The translations under genes and the position numbers were made by a program. A stretch of DNA of 64,000 nt. It comes from Couchioplanes caeruleus (GTDB lineage: Bacteria > Actinomycetota > Actinomycetes > Mycobacteriales > Micromonosporaceae). Below, one piece after another: positions 54,587-64,000 of the stretch (position 1 is the stretch's first letter; every line of letters begins with the position of its first letter). Location: assembly GCF_003751945.1 (NCBI RefSeq), contig NZ_RJKL01000001.1:1178001-1242000 (forward strand), given 5' to 3'. The notes beneath the pieces were generated by a model that saw nothing but the letters and a program-made list of their open reading frames with translations, had not been told where the DNA came from and ran no database searches.

Positions 54587-57500
54587 GAGTCCCCCTGCTC
54601 CTTGAGTGCCGCCTGAACGAGGCTGTCGAGGTCCATCGCGTCGATCGAGTCGTCGTCCAGGGTGGCGGTGGGCGCACGGCCGGCCAGCCGCATCAGCGGC
54701 TCGAGCACGCCGATCTCGCGGAGCTGGTCCAGCGAGACGGTGGCGAGCACGGACCGCAACGCCGACTCGTCGTCGTCCGGCGCGGTGGTGCCGGCGAAGA
54801 ACGAGCCGAGGATGTGCTCGGCGAGCGCGGCCGGTGTCGGGTGGTCGAAGACCAGCGTGGACGGCAGGTCCAGACCGGTCGTCGCGTTCAGCTGGTTGCG
54901 CAGCTCGACCGCGCTGAGCGAGTCGAAGCCGAGGTCGCGGAACGCCTTCTCGTCGCCGACCGCGTCGGTGTCGGACAGCCCGAGCGTCTCGGCGGCGACC
55001 CGGCGGACCATCGAGACCATCTCGGCCTGGCGCTGCTCGGCGGGTAGCGCGGCGAGCCCGGCCCTGAAGTCGTCGGCGGCCGCGGCGGGTGCGGCGCCGG
55101 CGGCCGTGACGGCGTCGTAGCCGGGCAGCTCGATCAGCAGCCGGGTGGGCCGGGCCGACGTGAAGGCCCGGATGAACGGTTGCGGGTCGACGTCGGCGAC
55201 CAGGGCGACCGGTTCCGGCGCGAGCACCACCTGGCGCAGTGCGGTGACCGCGAGGTCCGGGTCGAGCGGCCGGATCCCGGTGCGGCGGGCCGTCACGGCG
55301 GCCTTCTCGTCGGCGGCCATGCCGCCACCGCCCCAGGCGCCCCAGGCGACCGAGGTGGCCGCCAGGCCGCGGGCGCGCCGGGCTTCGGCGAGCGCGTCCA
55401 GGACGGCGTTGGCCGCGGCGTAGTTGGCCTGGCCGGGGTTGCCGACCGCGGCCGACGCCGAGGAGAACAGCGCGAACACGGTCAGGTCACGGCCGGCGGT
55501 GAGCTCGTCGAGAAGGAGCGCCGAGGTGACCTTGGCCCGGAACACGGTGGCGAACTGCGCCGCGGTGAGTCCGTCCAGAATGCCGTCGTCCAGCACCCCG
55601 GCGGCGTGCACGACGCCGGTCAGGTCGGTGATGCCGTCCAGCACCGCGGCGAGGCTGTCCCGATCGGCGGTGTCACAAGCCATGACGATGGCCCGCTCCC
55701 CCAGCTCGGCGGCCAGCTCCGCGGCGCCCGGCGCGTCCATGCCGGCCCGGCTGAGCAGCACCAGGCGCTGCGCGCCGGCCGTGGCGAGCCGCCGGGCGAC
55801 ATGCGCGCCGAGGGCACCCGTGCCGCCGGTGATCAGGATCGTGCCGCTCGGGTCCCACTCGCGGGCCGGGCGCTGCGCCACCGCGGCGAGACGGCGGCCG
55901 AAGATCGCCGCGGACCGCACGGCCACCTGGTCCTCGCCCTGCGGGTCGTCCAGCACGGCGACGAGGCGGGCGGCCGCGCCGGCGTCGAGCGTCTCGGGCA
56001 GGTCGATGAGGCCGCCCCAGCGCTGCGGGTACTCCAGGGCGGCGACGCGGCCGAGGCCCTGGACGGCCGCCTGAAGCGCGCCGGGAACCGGCTCGCCGGG
56101 GCTGACCGCCACGGCGGCGCGGGTGACGCACCACAGCGGCGCGTGCACCCCGGCGTCGCCGAGCCCCTGGATCAACGCGGTGGTGAGCAGCACGCCCGCC
56201 GGCACATCGGAGATCCTCTCCTCGGCGAGGGCGAGCAGGGAGAGCACGCCGGTCACGTCACGGCTGCCGACGTGCTCGCGCAGCAGCCGCGTAACCGCCG
56301 TACGGTCCGGGTCGGCGATCTCTACGCAGGTGACGCCGGCGCCGAGGCTGGCGACCACGCCGGTGACCCACGGGTCGTCCCCGCCGCCGGCGGGGACGAC
56401 CACGATCCAGGTGCCGGTCAGGGCGCCGGAGGAGGCCCGGTTCAGCGGCCGCCAGGCGATCCGCTGCCGCCAGCCCTCCACGGTGGTCTGCTCCGCGCGG
56501 CGGCGGCGCCAGTCGGACAGGGCGGGAAGGACCTTGGCGAGCGAGTCGCCGTCCACTCCCAGAGTGCCGGTGAGCTTGTCGAAGTCCTCGTTCTGCACGA
56601 CCGACCAGAACTCGGCGTCGGCCGCGTCCACGCCCCTGGCTGCCGGGCGGCTCTCCGGCCAGAAGCGCCGCCGCTGGAAGGCGTACGTGGGGGCGTCGCA
56701 CCGGCGGGCGGTGGTGCCGGCGAAGAACGCCGCCCAGTCCGGTCCGGCGCCGGTGACGTGCAGGCGGGCCAGGGCATGCACCAGGGCGGCCTCGTCGGCG
56801 CGGTCCTTGCGCAGCACCGGCACGGCGACCGCGTCCGGGGCGCTGTCCTGGGCCAGGGCGCTGAGCACGCCGTCCGGGCCGAGTTCCAGGAAGGTGGTGA
56901 CGCCCTCACGGGCCAGGCTGCGGACGCTGTCGGCGAACCGTACGGTCTCGCGGACGTGCCGGACCCAGTATCCAGGGTCGGTGACGAGCGCGGCGTCGGC
57001 CACCTCGCCGGTCACGGCGGAGACGAGCGGTGTTGCCGGGGCGGCGTACGACAGGGTGGCGGCGACCCGGCCGAACTCGTCGAGCATGGCGTCCATATGA
57101 GCCGAGTGAAATGCATGACTGACCCGCAAACGCCTAGTCTTGCGTCCCTCGGCGGAGAATCCGGCCGCGACCGCGTCCACCGCGGCGCCGTCTCCGGCGA
57201 TCACCACGGCGGACGGGCCGTTGATCGCGGCGACACCGACGCCGCCGATGAGGCGGGCGGTGACCTCGTCCTCGGTCGCCTCCAGCGACGCCATCGCACC
57301 GCCGGCCGGCAGCGCCTGCATGAGGCGACCCCGGGCGGCGACCAGCGTCACCGCGTCGTCCAGGGACAGGACACCGGCCACGTGTGCGGCGGCTATCTCG
57401 CCGATGGAGTGGCCGGCCACGTAGTCGGCGCGCACGCCGAGGGACTCGACGAGCCGGTACAGGGCCACCTCGACGGCGAACAGCGCCGGCTGGGTGTATC

Positions 57501-60500
57501 CGGTGCGGTCCAGCAGGGCGGCGTCGTCGCTGCCCTGCTCGGCGAAGAGCAGATCGCGCAACGGCCGGTCCAGTTCGGTGTCGAAGCGGGCCGACACCTC
57601 GTCCAGGGCCGCGGCGAAGACCGGGAAGCGGTGATAGAGCTCGCGTCCCGCGCCGGCTCGTTGCGCGCCCTGTCCGGAGAACAGGAACGCGGTGCGGCCG
57701 CCGGTCACCGTGCCGCGCACGACCCGGGCGGAGGGGGTCCCGTCGATCAGCGCGGCGAGGCCGGCGCGCAGCTCGTCCGCGGTGGAGGCGAGGACCGTGG
57801 CGCGGTGCTCGAACTGCGTGCGGCCGGACAGGGTGAGCGCCACGTCGGCCGGCGTCAGGTCGGTGTCGAGCAGGCGGCGCGCCTGCTCGCGTACCGCGTC
57901 GAGACCGGGGGCGGACAACGGCACCGCGACCACCGAGGGCGTGAACCCGCCGGCCGGGGCCGGCGTCCCGGCGCCCTGTTCGAGAATGACGTGTGCGTTG
58001 GTGCCGCTGGCACCGAACGACGAGACACCCGCGCGGCGCGGCCGGTCCACCACCGGCCAGGGCGTCTCGGCGGTGAGCAGGGACACCGCGCCGGCTGTCC
58101 AGTCCACATGCGACGACGGCCGGTCCACGTGCAGCGTCCTCGGCAGCACGCCGTGCCGCATGGCCATGATCATCTTGATCACTCCGGCCACGCCGGACGC
58201 GGCCTGGGTGTGCCCGATGTTGGACTTGACCGCGCCGAGCAGCAGCGGGGTCTCCCGGCCCCGGCCGTAGGTGGCGATCAGCGCCTGCGCCTCGATCGGG
58301 TCGCCCAGTGAAGTGCCGGTGCCGTGTGCCTCGACCGCGTCCACGTCGGTGACGGCCAGCCCGGCGTTAGCCAGCGCGCGCCGGATGACGCGCTGCTGGG
58401 ACGGCCCGTTCGGGGCGGTGATGCCGTTCGAGGCGCCGTCGGAGTTGATCGCCGAACCGCGCAGCACGGCGAGGATCTGATGACCGCGGGCGATGGCGTC
58501 GGACTGCCGCTCGACGACGAGCATGCCGACACCCTCGGACCACCCGGTGCCGCCGGCCGAATCGGAGAACGCCCGGCAGCGACCGTCGGACGACAGCGCG
58601 CCCATCTCGCCGAACTCCACGAAGCCCACCGGCGTGGACATCACGGTGACGCCGCCGGCCAGGGCGATCGAGCACTCCCCCGCCCGCAGCGCGCTCGCGG
58701 CCAGGTGCAGCGCGACCAGCGACGAGGAGCAGGCGGTGTCGACGGTGACCGACGGGCCCTCCAGGCCGAGCGCGTACGAGACACGCCCGGACAGCAGGCT
58801 GGCCGACTGGGCGGTCTCGACGTGGCCGATCTGGCCCAGGTCGGGCCGGTAGTCGCCGCTGCCGCCGCCGACGAAGACGCCGGCGTCGCCGCCGCGCAGC
58901 CCGGCCGGGTCGATTCCGGCCCGCTCCAGGGCCTCCCAGCTGGCCTCGAGGAGGATTCGCTGCTGCGGGTCGAGCACGATCGCCTCGCGGGGGCTGATGC
59001 CGAAGAACGCCGGGTCGAAGTCTGCGGCGTCGTAGAGGAAACCGCCGTTGCGGGTGACGCTGCGGCCGCGGCCGTCGGCGTCGCCGTGGGTGAGCCGGTC
59101 CAGGTCCCAGCCGCGGTCGGCCGGGAAGTCCCCGATCGCGTCGACCTCGTCGCGCATGAGCTGCCAGAGGTCCTCGGGCGAGCGGACCCCGCCCGGGTAG
59201 CGGCAGGCCATGCCGACGATGACGATCGGGTCGCCGGCCACGCTCGCCACCGGGGTGGCCGTGACGGCCTCGCCACCGCCGGCCAGCTCCTCGTGCAGGA
59301 ACCGGGCCAGGGACTGCGGGGTCGGGTAGTCGAACACCAGCGTGGCGGGCAGGGTCAGGCCGGTCGCGGTGGAGAGCTGGTTGCGCAGGTCGACGGCGGT
59401 GAGCGAGTCGAAGCCCAGGTCGCGGAAGGCCTGCGTGGTGGGCACGGCGTCCGGATCCGGGTAACCGAGCACACGGGCCGCCTCGGCGCGGACCAGGGTG
59501 AGAAGCTGCGCGGCGTCCGGCGCCGTCGCGGCCGCCACCGCCGGGGCGCTCTTCGTCGCGCGGGCCTCGGGCAGGTCGGCGAAGAGCCGGGATGCCCGCG
59601 CACGGGTGAAGGCCGGCGCGAACCGGTCCCAGGCCACGTCGGCCACGGTCACCGAGTCGCCGATCGAGCGGGCGAGCGCGGTGAGCGCCCGGGCCGGGTC
59701 CATCGCCGGGAGGCCGTTGACACGCAGGTGCGCCGCCAGGGCGTCCGGGGTGACACCGGTCCACGCGCCCCACGAGACGGCGATCGTGTTGTCGTGGCGG
59801 GCCGCGACGGCGTCCACGTAGGCGCTGGCGGCGGCCGGGCCGTACTGGCCCGCGACACCCCAGACACCGGCGATGGAGGCGAACAGGATCACCGTCGGCG
59901 CGGCGTCGACGACGGCGTCGAGCTGGGCGCGCAGCGCGGGCAGGACGGTGGCCGGGTCGTCGCCGGTGGCGGCGCCGTCGGCGATCACCAGGATCGCGCT
60001 CGGGGCGAGCCCGTCCAGGCTCGGGACAACGGTGAGACCGGTGGCCGGTCGGGAACCGTCGTCCTCGCCGACGATCACCACGTGGTCCGCCCCGTGGGAG
60101 GTGAGCCAGTGGGCCACCGGTGCGGCGAATTCGCCGAGGCCGCCGGTGATCGCGACCGTGCCGGTGGGCCGCCAGGCCGGTCCGTCGGCGGCGTCACGGG
60201 CCAGGCGGCGGGCGTAGACGCCGGAGGCGCGCACCGCGATCTGATCCTCATCACCGACCACCAGCCGGTCCAGAGTCCGCTCGTCCACGGACACCGGCAG
60301 GTCGATCAGCCCACCCCAGGCGCCGGGACGGTCCAGGGCGGTCACCCGCCCGGCGCCCCAGATCGCGGCCTGTTCCGGGTCGCTCAGCGGGTCGGAGCGG
60401 CCGATGGTGACGCCGCCACGGGTGATGCACCAGAGCGGTGCGGTGATGCCGGCCGCCTCCAGGCTCGCGGCCAGCTCGTGCGGCCAGCCGGCCAGCACCG

Positions 60501-63500
60501 AGACCACCTGGTCGTAGTCGCCGCCGGTCAGATCGCCGACGACCGTCACGTCGCCGCCGAGCCGTGCCGCGACGGCGGTGACCCACGGGTCGTCGCCGGT
60601 CGGGACGATCACCAGCCGGCGGCCGTCCGCCGCGGCCGGGGTGACCGGCCGCCACGTGATCCGGTAGCGCCAGGACGGCTGGTCGTGGCGCTCGCGCCAG
60701 GCGGAGAGCGCGGGCAGGTCACCGGCGTCGACGGCGGCCCAGAAGTCGGCGCCCGGGCCGGGGCCGGCCACCGGGGCCATCTCCGGCCAGTAGGCCTCGC
60801 GCTGGAAGGGGTACGTGGGCAGGGCGGTGCGCCGTGCGCCGGTCCCGGCGAACAGGGCCGGCCAGTCCACGGGCGCACCGGCTACGTGCAACCGGGCGAG
60901 GGCGGTGACCGTGGCGGTCTCCTCGTCCCGGTCGCGGCGCAGCGTCGGCACGCCGTCGACCAGAGGTGTCAGCACCGAGTCCGGGCCGACCTCGACGAAG
61001 GTGTCCACGCCGAGGCCGCGCATGGCCTCCACGGCGTCGGCGAACCGCACCGTCTCGCGCACGTGCCGCACCCAGTAGGCCGGGTCGGTGAACAGCTCCG
61101 CCTCGACCCGGCCGGTGACGCCGGAGACCAGCGGCACGTCCGGCGCGCGCAGGGTCAGCGTGCGGACCACCGCCTCGAACTCGGCCAGCATCGGGTCCAT
61201 CAGCGCGGAGTGGAAGGCATGCGACACCTTCAGCGCGGTGGTACGCCCGGTGATCCGGCGGCGGACCTGCTCCACGGCCTTCTCCGGCCCGGCGATGACC
61301 ACGGCGGACGGCCCGTTGACCGCGGCGATCGACACGCCGTCGGTCAGTCTCTCGCGGACCTCGTCCTCGGAGGCCTCGACCGCCACCATCACGCCGCCGC
61401 CGGGCAGCTCTTGCATGAGCCGGCCTCGGGCGGTGACCAGGGTCCAGGCGTCGGCCAGGGACAGCACACCGGCCACGTGCGCGGCGGCGATCTCGCCGAC
61501 GGAGTGCCCGCCGAGGACCTCGGGCCGCACCCCGAACGACTCGAGGAGCCGGTAGAGCGCCACCTCGACGGCGAAGATGGCCGGCTGCGCGTTGCCGGTG
61601 CGGGCCAGTCCGGCGGCGTCGTCGCCCCACATCGTGCCGAGGTCCGCGCCGATCGCCTCCAGGGCGTCGCGGAAAGCCGGGAAACGTTCGTACAGCTCGC
61701 GTCCCATGCCGGGGCGCTGCGTGCCCTGCCCGGAGAAGACCATGCCGACGCGGAGGTCGGCGGCCGCTCCGCGGATCACCGTGTCACCGATCAGGACCGC
61801 CCGCCGGGCGAAGGTGGCCCGGTCCAGCAGTGAGAGGCCGACGTCCACCGGGGACCGGTCCCGGGCCGCGTCCCGGATGCGGACGATCTGCGCGTCCAGG
61901 GCGGTGTCGCCGCGCGCGGAGACCAGCAACGGCACCGCTCGCGGGACGACGGTCGCGGCGGGCGCCGCCGCGGCCGGGACGCCCTGTTCGAGGATCACGT
62001 GCGCGTTGGTGCCGCTGACGCCGAAAGCGGAGACACCGGCGCGGCGCGGTCGTCCGTTCTCGCGCCACTCGCGAGCCTGCTCGACCAGGTCGAGCGTGCC
62101 GGACGACCAGTCGACCCGGCTGGACGCGGCGTCCACGTGCAGCGTCTTCGGCATGGTGCCGTGCCGCATGGCGAGGACCACCTTGATGACGCCGGCCATG
62201 CCGGCCGCGGCCTGGGCGTGGCCCAGGTTGGACTTGACCGCGCCGAGCATCAGCGGGGCCGGGCGGTCGGGGCCGTACGCCGCGACGAGCGCCCCGGCCT
62301 CGACCGGGTCGCCGAGGGTGGTGCCGGTGCCGTGCGCCTCGACCGCGTCCACCTCGCCGGGGGCCAGCCGGGCGGCGGCCAGCGCGGCCCGGATGACCCG
62401 CTGCTGAGCGCGCCCGTTCGGGGCGGTCAGGCCGTTGGAGGCGCCGTCCTGGTTGACCGCGGTGCCGCGGACCACGGCAAGGATCTCGTGGCCGTGGCGG
62501 ACCGCGTCGGACCGGCGCTCCAGCACGATGATGCCGGCGCCCTCGGACCAGGCGGTGCCGTCGGCGCCCTCGGCGAACGCCTTGCACCGCCCGTCCGGGG
62601 CGAGCCCGCCCTGGGCGCTGAACTCGACGAAGGCGTCCGGGCTGGACATCACCGACGCGCCGCCGACCAGGGCGAGGGTGCACTCGCCGGCGCGCAGCGC
62701 GCTCGCGGCCAGGTGCAGTGCGACCAGCGATGAGGAGCAGGCGGTGTCCACCGTGACCGCGGGACCCTCCAGGCCGAGCGTGTAGGACAGCCGGCCGGAC
62801 ATCACGCTGGCGGTGTTGCCGGTCGCCACGTGTCCCCGCACGTCGGCGGTGCCACGGCGCAGGACGTTGAGGTAGTCCTGGCCGTTGGTGCCGACGAAGA
62901 CGCCGGTGGCCGAGCCACGCAGTCCGCTCGGGTCGATGCCGGCCCGTTCCAGAGCCTCCCAGGACGTCTCGAGCAGGAGGCGCTGCTGCGGGTCCATGGC
63001 GAGGGCCTCACGGGGGCTGATCCCGAAGAAGGGCGCGTCGAAGCGGCTGACGCCGTCCAGGAAGCCGCCCTCCAGGGTGGCCGATCCGCCTCGGGCAAGG
63101 GCCTCCAGGTCCCAGCCACGGTCCGCCGGGAAACCGGAGATGGCGTCGGCGCCGTCGTCGAGCAGCCGCCACAAATCCTCGGGGCTCTGCACGCCGCCGG
63201 GGAACCGGCAGCCCATGCCGACGATGACGATAGGATCGTCGGACACGTCGGCGGCGGCGACCGCGGGCAAACAGGTGTCCGTCGGGGCGCCCGTGAGCCG
63301 GGCGAGCAGGTGGTCGGCCAGGTCGGCCGGGGTCGGGTAGTCGAACACCAGGGTGGCGGACAGGGCCAGCCCGGTCGCCGCGGCCAGGCTGTTGCGCAGC
63401 TCGACGATGGTCAACGAGTCGAAGCCGAGGTCGCTGAACGCCTGGTCGGCACCGACGCCGCTGCGGTCGGCGTGGCCCAGCACCGCGGCCGCGCTGGCAC

Positions 63501-64000
63501 GGACCACGTCGAGCATGGACTTCGCCCGTGCCGGGCCGGTGAGCCCGGCGAGCTGCTCGCGCAGGCCGGCGCTGCCCGCCGGGGCGGCGGTGGCGGCCCG
63601 GCGTACCTCGGGCAGGTCGGCCAGCAGTGGCCCGGCGAAGATCTGCGCGTACCGCTGCCAGTCGACGCCGGCCACGGTGATCGCCACGTCGCCGCGCTCG
63701 ACGGCCTGCTCCAGGGCGGCGAAGGCCAGGTCGGGAGCCATCGGGGTGAAGCCGCCACGCCTGACGCGCTCCTCCACGAGGGACTGGCCGGCGGCCATAC
63801 CCGCCTCGGCCCACGGGCCCCAGGCGATCGCGGTGGCCGGAAGGCCTTGCGCGCGCCGGACCGCCGCGAACGCGTCCAGCCAGGCATTGGCGGCCGCGTA
63901 GTTGCCCTGCCCGGCGGCCCCCAGCACGCCGGCGGTCGAGGAGAACAGCACGAACGCGCGCGCGTCGGGCGTGAGCTCGTGCAGGCTGCGGGTGGCGTCC
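54583..64000 (-). CDS. PKS-A: type I modular polyketide synthase (5' end outside window)
   Basis: The frame is open to the right edge, and the first codons in view already encode the middle of a KR domain, so the true start lies outside. The 3138 residues in view are KR(partial)-ACP of module A0, then A1 KS-AT-KR(dead)-ACP, then A2 KS-AT-KR-ACP, and a C-terminal docking segment with [14 protein letters not shown]. Both complete ATs have HAFH (malonyl). A1 lacks a working KR, so it leaves a ketone, at C15 counted from the PKS-C thioester. A2 leaves a B-type hydroxyl at C13. In polyene macrolides a ketone in this part of the chain forms the six-membered hemiketal. The docking end matches the helix type at the start of PKS-B, and the genes overlap by ATGA, so the chain passes from A to B. 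Confidence 0.95.
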   Translation of the reverse strand, partial: DATRSLHELTPDARAFVLFSSTAGVLGAAGQGNYAAANAWLDAFAAVRRAQGLPATAIAWGPWAEAGMAAGQSLVEERVRRGGFTPMAPDLAFAALEQAVERGDVAITVAGVDWQRYAQIFAGPLLADLPEVRRAATAAPAGSAGLREQLAGLTGPARAKSMLDVVRASAAAVLGHADRSGVGADQAFSDLGFDSLTIVELRNSLAAATGLALSATLVFDYPTPADLADHLLARLTGAPTDTCLPAVAAADVSDDPIVIVGMGCRFPGGVQSPEDLWRLLDDGADAISGFPADRGWDLEALARGGSATLEGGFLDGVSRFDAPFFGISPREALAMDPQQRLLLETSWEALERAGIDPSGLRGSATGVFVGTNGQDYLNVLRRGTADVRGHVATGNTASVMSGRLSYTLGLEGPAVTVDTACSSSLVALHLAASALRAGECTLALVGGASVMSSPDAFVEFSAQGGLAPDGRCKAFAEGADGTAWSEGAGIIVLERRSDAVRHGHEILAVVRGTAVNQDGASNGLTAPNGRAQQRVIRAALAAARLAPGEVDAVEAHGTGTTLGDPVEAGALVAAYGPDRPAPLMLGAVKSNLGHAQAAAGMAGVIKVVLAMRHGTMPKTLHVDAASSRVDWSSGTLDLVEQAREWRENGRPRRAGVSAFGVSGTNAHVILEQGVPAAAAPAATVVPRAVPLLVSARGDTALDAQIVRIRDAARDRSPVDVGLSLLDRATFARRAVLIGDTVIRGAAADLRVGMVFSGQGTQRPGMGRELYERFPAFRDALEAIGADLGTMWGDDAAGLARTGNAQPAIFAVEVALYRLLESFGVRPEVLGGHSVGEIAAAHVAGVLSLADAWTLVTARGRLMQELPGGGVMVAVEASEDEVRERLTDGVSIAAVNGPSAVVIAGPEKAVEQVRRRITGRTTALKVSHAFHSALMDPMLAEFEAVVRTLTLRAPDVPLVSGVTGRVEAELFTDPAYWVRHVRETVRFADAVEAMRGLGVDTFVEVGPDSVLTPLVDGVPTLRRDRDEETATVTALARLHVAGAPVDWPALFAGTGARRTALPTYPFQREAYWPEMAPVAGPGPGADFWAAVDAGDLPALSAWRERHDQPSWRYRITWRPVTPAAADGRRLVIVPTGDDPWVTAVAARLGGDVTVVGDLTGGDYDQVVSVLAGWPHELAASLEAAGITAPLWCITRGGVTIGRSDPLSDPEQAAIWGAGRVTALDRPGAWGGLIDLPVSVDERTLDRLVVGDEDQIAVRASGVYARRLARDAADGPAWRPTGTVAITGGLGEFAAPVAHWLTSHGADHVVIVGEDDGSRPATGLTVVPSLDGLAPSAILVIADGAATGDDPATVLPALRAQLDAVVDAAPTVILFASIAGVWGVAGQYGPAAASAYVDAVAARHDNTIAVSWGAWTGVTPDALAAHLRVNGLPAMDPARALTALARSIGDSVTVADVAWDRFAPAFTRARASRLFADLPEARATKSAPAVAAATAPDAAQLLTLVRAEAARVLGYPDPDAVPTTQAFRDLGFDSLTAVDLRNQLSTATGLTLPATLVFDYPTPQSLARFLHEELAGGGEAVTATPVASVAGDPIVIVGMACRYPGGVRSPEDLWQLMRDEVDAIGDFPADRGWDLDRLTHGDADGRGRSVTRNGGFLYDAADFDPAFFGISPREAIVLDPQQRILLEASWEALERAGIDPAGLRGGDAGVFVGGGSGDYRPDLGQIGHVETAQSASLLSGRVSYALGLEGPSVTVDTACSSSLVALHLAASALRAGECSIALAGGVTVMSTPVGFVEFGEMGALSSDGRCRAFSDSAGGTGWSEGVGMLVVERQSDAIARGHQILAVLRGSAINSDGASNGITAPNGPSQQRVIRRALANAGLAVTDVDAVEAHGTGTSLGDPIEAQALIATYGRGRETPLLLGAVKSNIGHTQAASGVAGVIKMIMAMRHGVLPRTLHVDRPSSHVDWTAGAVSLLTAETPWPVVDRPRRAGVSSFGASGTNAHVILEQGAGTPAPAGGFTPSVVAVPLSAPGLDAVREQARRLLDTDLTPADVALTLSGRTQFEHRATVLASTADELRAGLAALIDGTPSARVVRGTVTGGRTAFLFSGQGAQRAGAGRELYHRFPVFAAALDEVSARFDTELDRPLRDLLFAEQGSDDAALLDRTGYTQPALFAVEVALYRLVESLGVRADYVAGHSIGEIAAAHVAGVLSLDDAVTLVAARGRLMQALPAGGAMASLEATEDEVTARLIGGVGVAAINGPSAVVIAGDGAAVDAVAAGFSAEGRKTRRLRVSHAFHSAHMDAMLDEFGRVAATLSYAAPATPLVSAVTGEVADAALVTDPGYWVRHVRETVRFADSVRSLAREGVTTFLELGPDGVLSALAQDSAPDAVAVPVLRKDRADEAALVHALARLHVTGAGPDWAAFFAGTTARRCDAPTYAFQRRRFWPESRPAARGVDAADAEFWSVVQNEDFDKLTGTLGVDGDSLAKVLPALSDWRRRRAEQTTVEGWRQRIAWRPLNRASSGALTGTWIVVVPAGGGDDPWVTGVVASLGAGVTCVEIADPDRTAVTRLLREHVGSRDVTGVLSLLALAEERISDVPAGVLLTTALIQGLGDAGVHAPLWCVTRAAVAVSPGEPVPGALQAAVQGLGRVAALEYPQRWGGLIDLPETLDAGAAARLVAVLDDPQGEDQVAVRSAAIFGRRLAAVAQRPAREWDPSGTILITGGTGALGAHVARRLATAGAQRLVLLSRAGMDAPGAAELAAELGERAIVMACDTADRDSLAAVLDGITDLTGVVHAAGVLDDGILDGLTAAQFATVFRAKVTSALLLDELTAGRDLTVFALFSSASAAVGNPGQANYAAANAVLDALAEARRARGLAATSVAWGAWGGGGMAADEKAAVTARRTGIRPLDPDLAVTALRQVVLAPEPVALVADVDPQPFIRAFTSARPTRLLIELPGYDAVTAAGAAPAAAADDFRAGLAALPAEQRQAEMVSMVRRVAAETLGLSDTDAVGDEKAFRDLGFDSLSAVELRNQLNATTGLDLPSTLVFDHPTPAALAEHILGSFFAGTTAPDDDESALRSVLATVSLDQLREIGVLEPLMRLAGRAPTATLDDDSIDAMDLDSLVQAALKEQGDS
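54800..59232 (-). other. PKS module A2: KS-AT(malonyl)-KR-ACP
   Basis: The KS has [17 protein letters not shown] and SNIGHTQ. The AT has GHSIGE and HAFH (malonyl). No DH is present between the AT and the KR. The KR has GGTGALG, LDD (B-type), LFSS and [10 protein letters not shown]. The ACP motif [10 protein letters not shown] lies near 54920. A hydroxyl at C13 is predicted. Confidence 0.9.
59290..63240 (-). other. PKS module A1: KS-AT(malonyl)-KR(dead)-ACP
   Basis: The KS is intact and the AT has HAFH at 61210-61221. The KR is degenerate: the nucleotide motif is shortened to GGLGEF, no LDD is present ([10 protein letters not shown]), and the catalytic tyrosine is replaced by proline ([10 protein letters not shown], 59821-59880). 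A tryptophan in AGVWGVAGQ sits at the A-type marker position, so this looks like a former A-type KR. The ACP motif [10 protein letters not shown] lies near 59405. A ketone at C15 is predicted. Confidence 0.9.
63310..64000 (-). other. PKS module A0: KR (C-terminal part) and ACP, rest outside window
   Basis: The visible part begins in the KR just before [10 protein letters not shown], and [14 protein letters not shown] carries the catalytic tyrosine. The ACP has [10 protein letters not shown] near 63420. The LDD region and any DH or AT are outside the window. A hydroxyl at C17 is likely if no active DH lies upstream. Confidence 0.85.

Noticed and set aside
63949..63951. GTG at 63951 as the start of PKS-A
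   Set aside because: It lies in the middle of a KR domain just before LFSS. The frame stays open to the window edge with KR-like residues, so the gene simply continues outside.

Overview
This window is the interior of a very large type I modular polyketide synthase (PKS) locus from a high-GC actinomycete. The base composition, the third-position G/C bias and the multimodular PKS style all point to Actinomycetota. The family cannot be fixed from the window; a rare actinomycete such as a member of the Micromonosporaceae is only a guess. Every supported gene lies on the minus strand, so transcription runs from right to left. I see no plus-strand gene, RNA gene, insertion sequence or CRISPR array.

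Layout in transcription order, with my working names. PKS-A (54583 to beyond 64000; 5' end missing) carries the end of one module (KR-ACP) and two full modules. PKS-B (45029-54586) overlaps PKS-A by 4 nt (ATGA) and has two modules. PKS-C (29609-44995) has three modules and a C-terminal thioesterase (TE). A 155-nt gap follows, holding a 20-bp perfect hairpin and a sequence resembling the PAS-LuxR (PimM-type) operator of polyene macrolide clusters. PKS-D (14478-29453) then has three modules. PKS-E (14433 to beyond 1; 3' end missing) has three complete modules in view. In all there are 13 complete modules plus a KR-ACP fragment.

Working together: N- and C-terminal docking segments suggest A to B to C and D to E. 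The TE closes PKS-C, and PKS-D and PKS-E have ordinary extending modules with docking helices. The likely assembly order is therefore (loading protein outside the window), D, E, (unseen genes), A, B, C, release. Gene order is thus not colinear with biosynthesis. PKS-D builds a side-chain/lactone-oxygen region using malonate then two methylmalonates. PKS-E has three complete DH-KR modules and so starts a conjugated polyene. PKS-A, B and C build a 1,3-polyol with two ketone positions left by two dead ketoreductases. By the usual rules the lactone is closed by the TE.

This architecture fits a polyene macrolide, and it resembles what I recall of the aromatic heptaene (candicidin/FR-008) type. That assignment is inference and needs a homology search. 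The most informative local features are the operator-like box and hairpin between the TE gene and PKS-D, the independently broken KR, DH and ER domains, and several long near-identical internal repeats. The repeats indicate recent duplication or gene conversion between modules.
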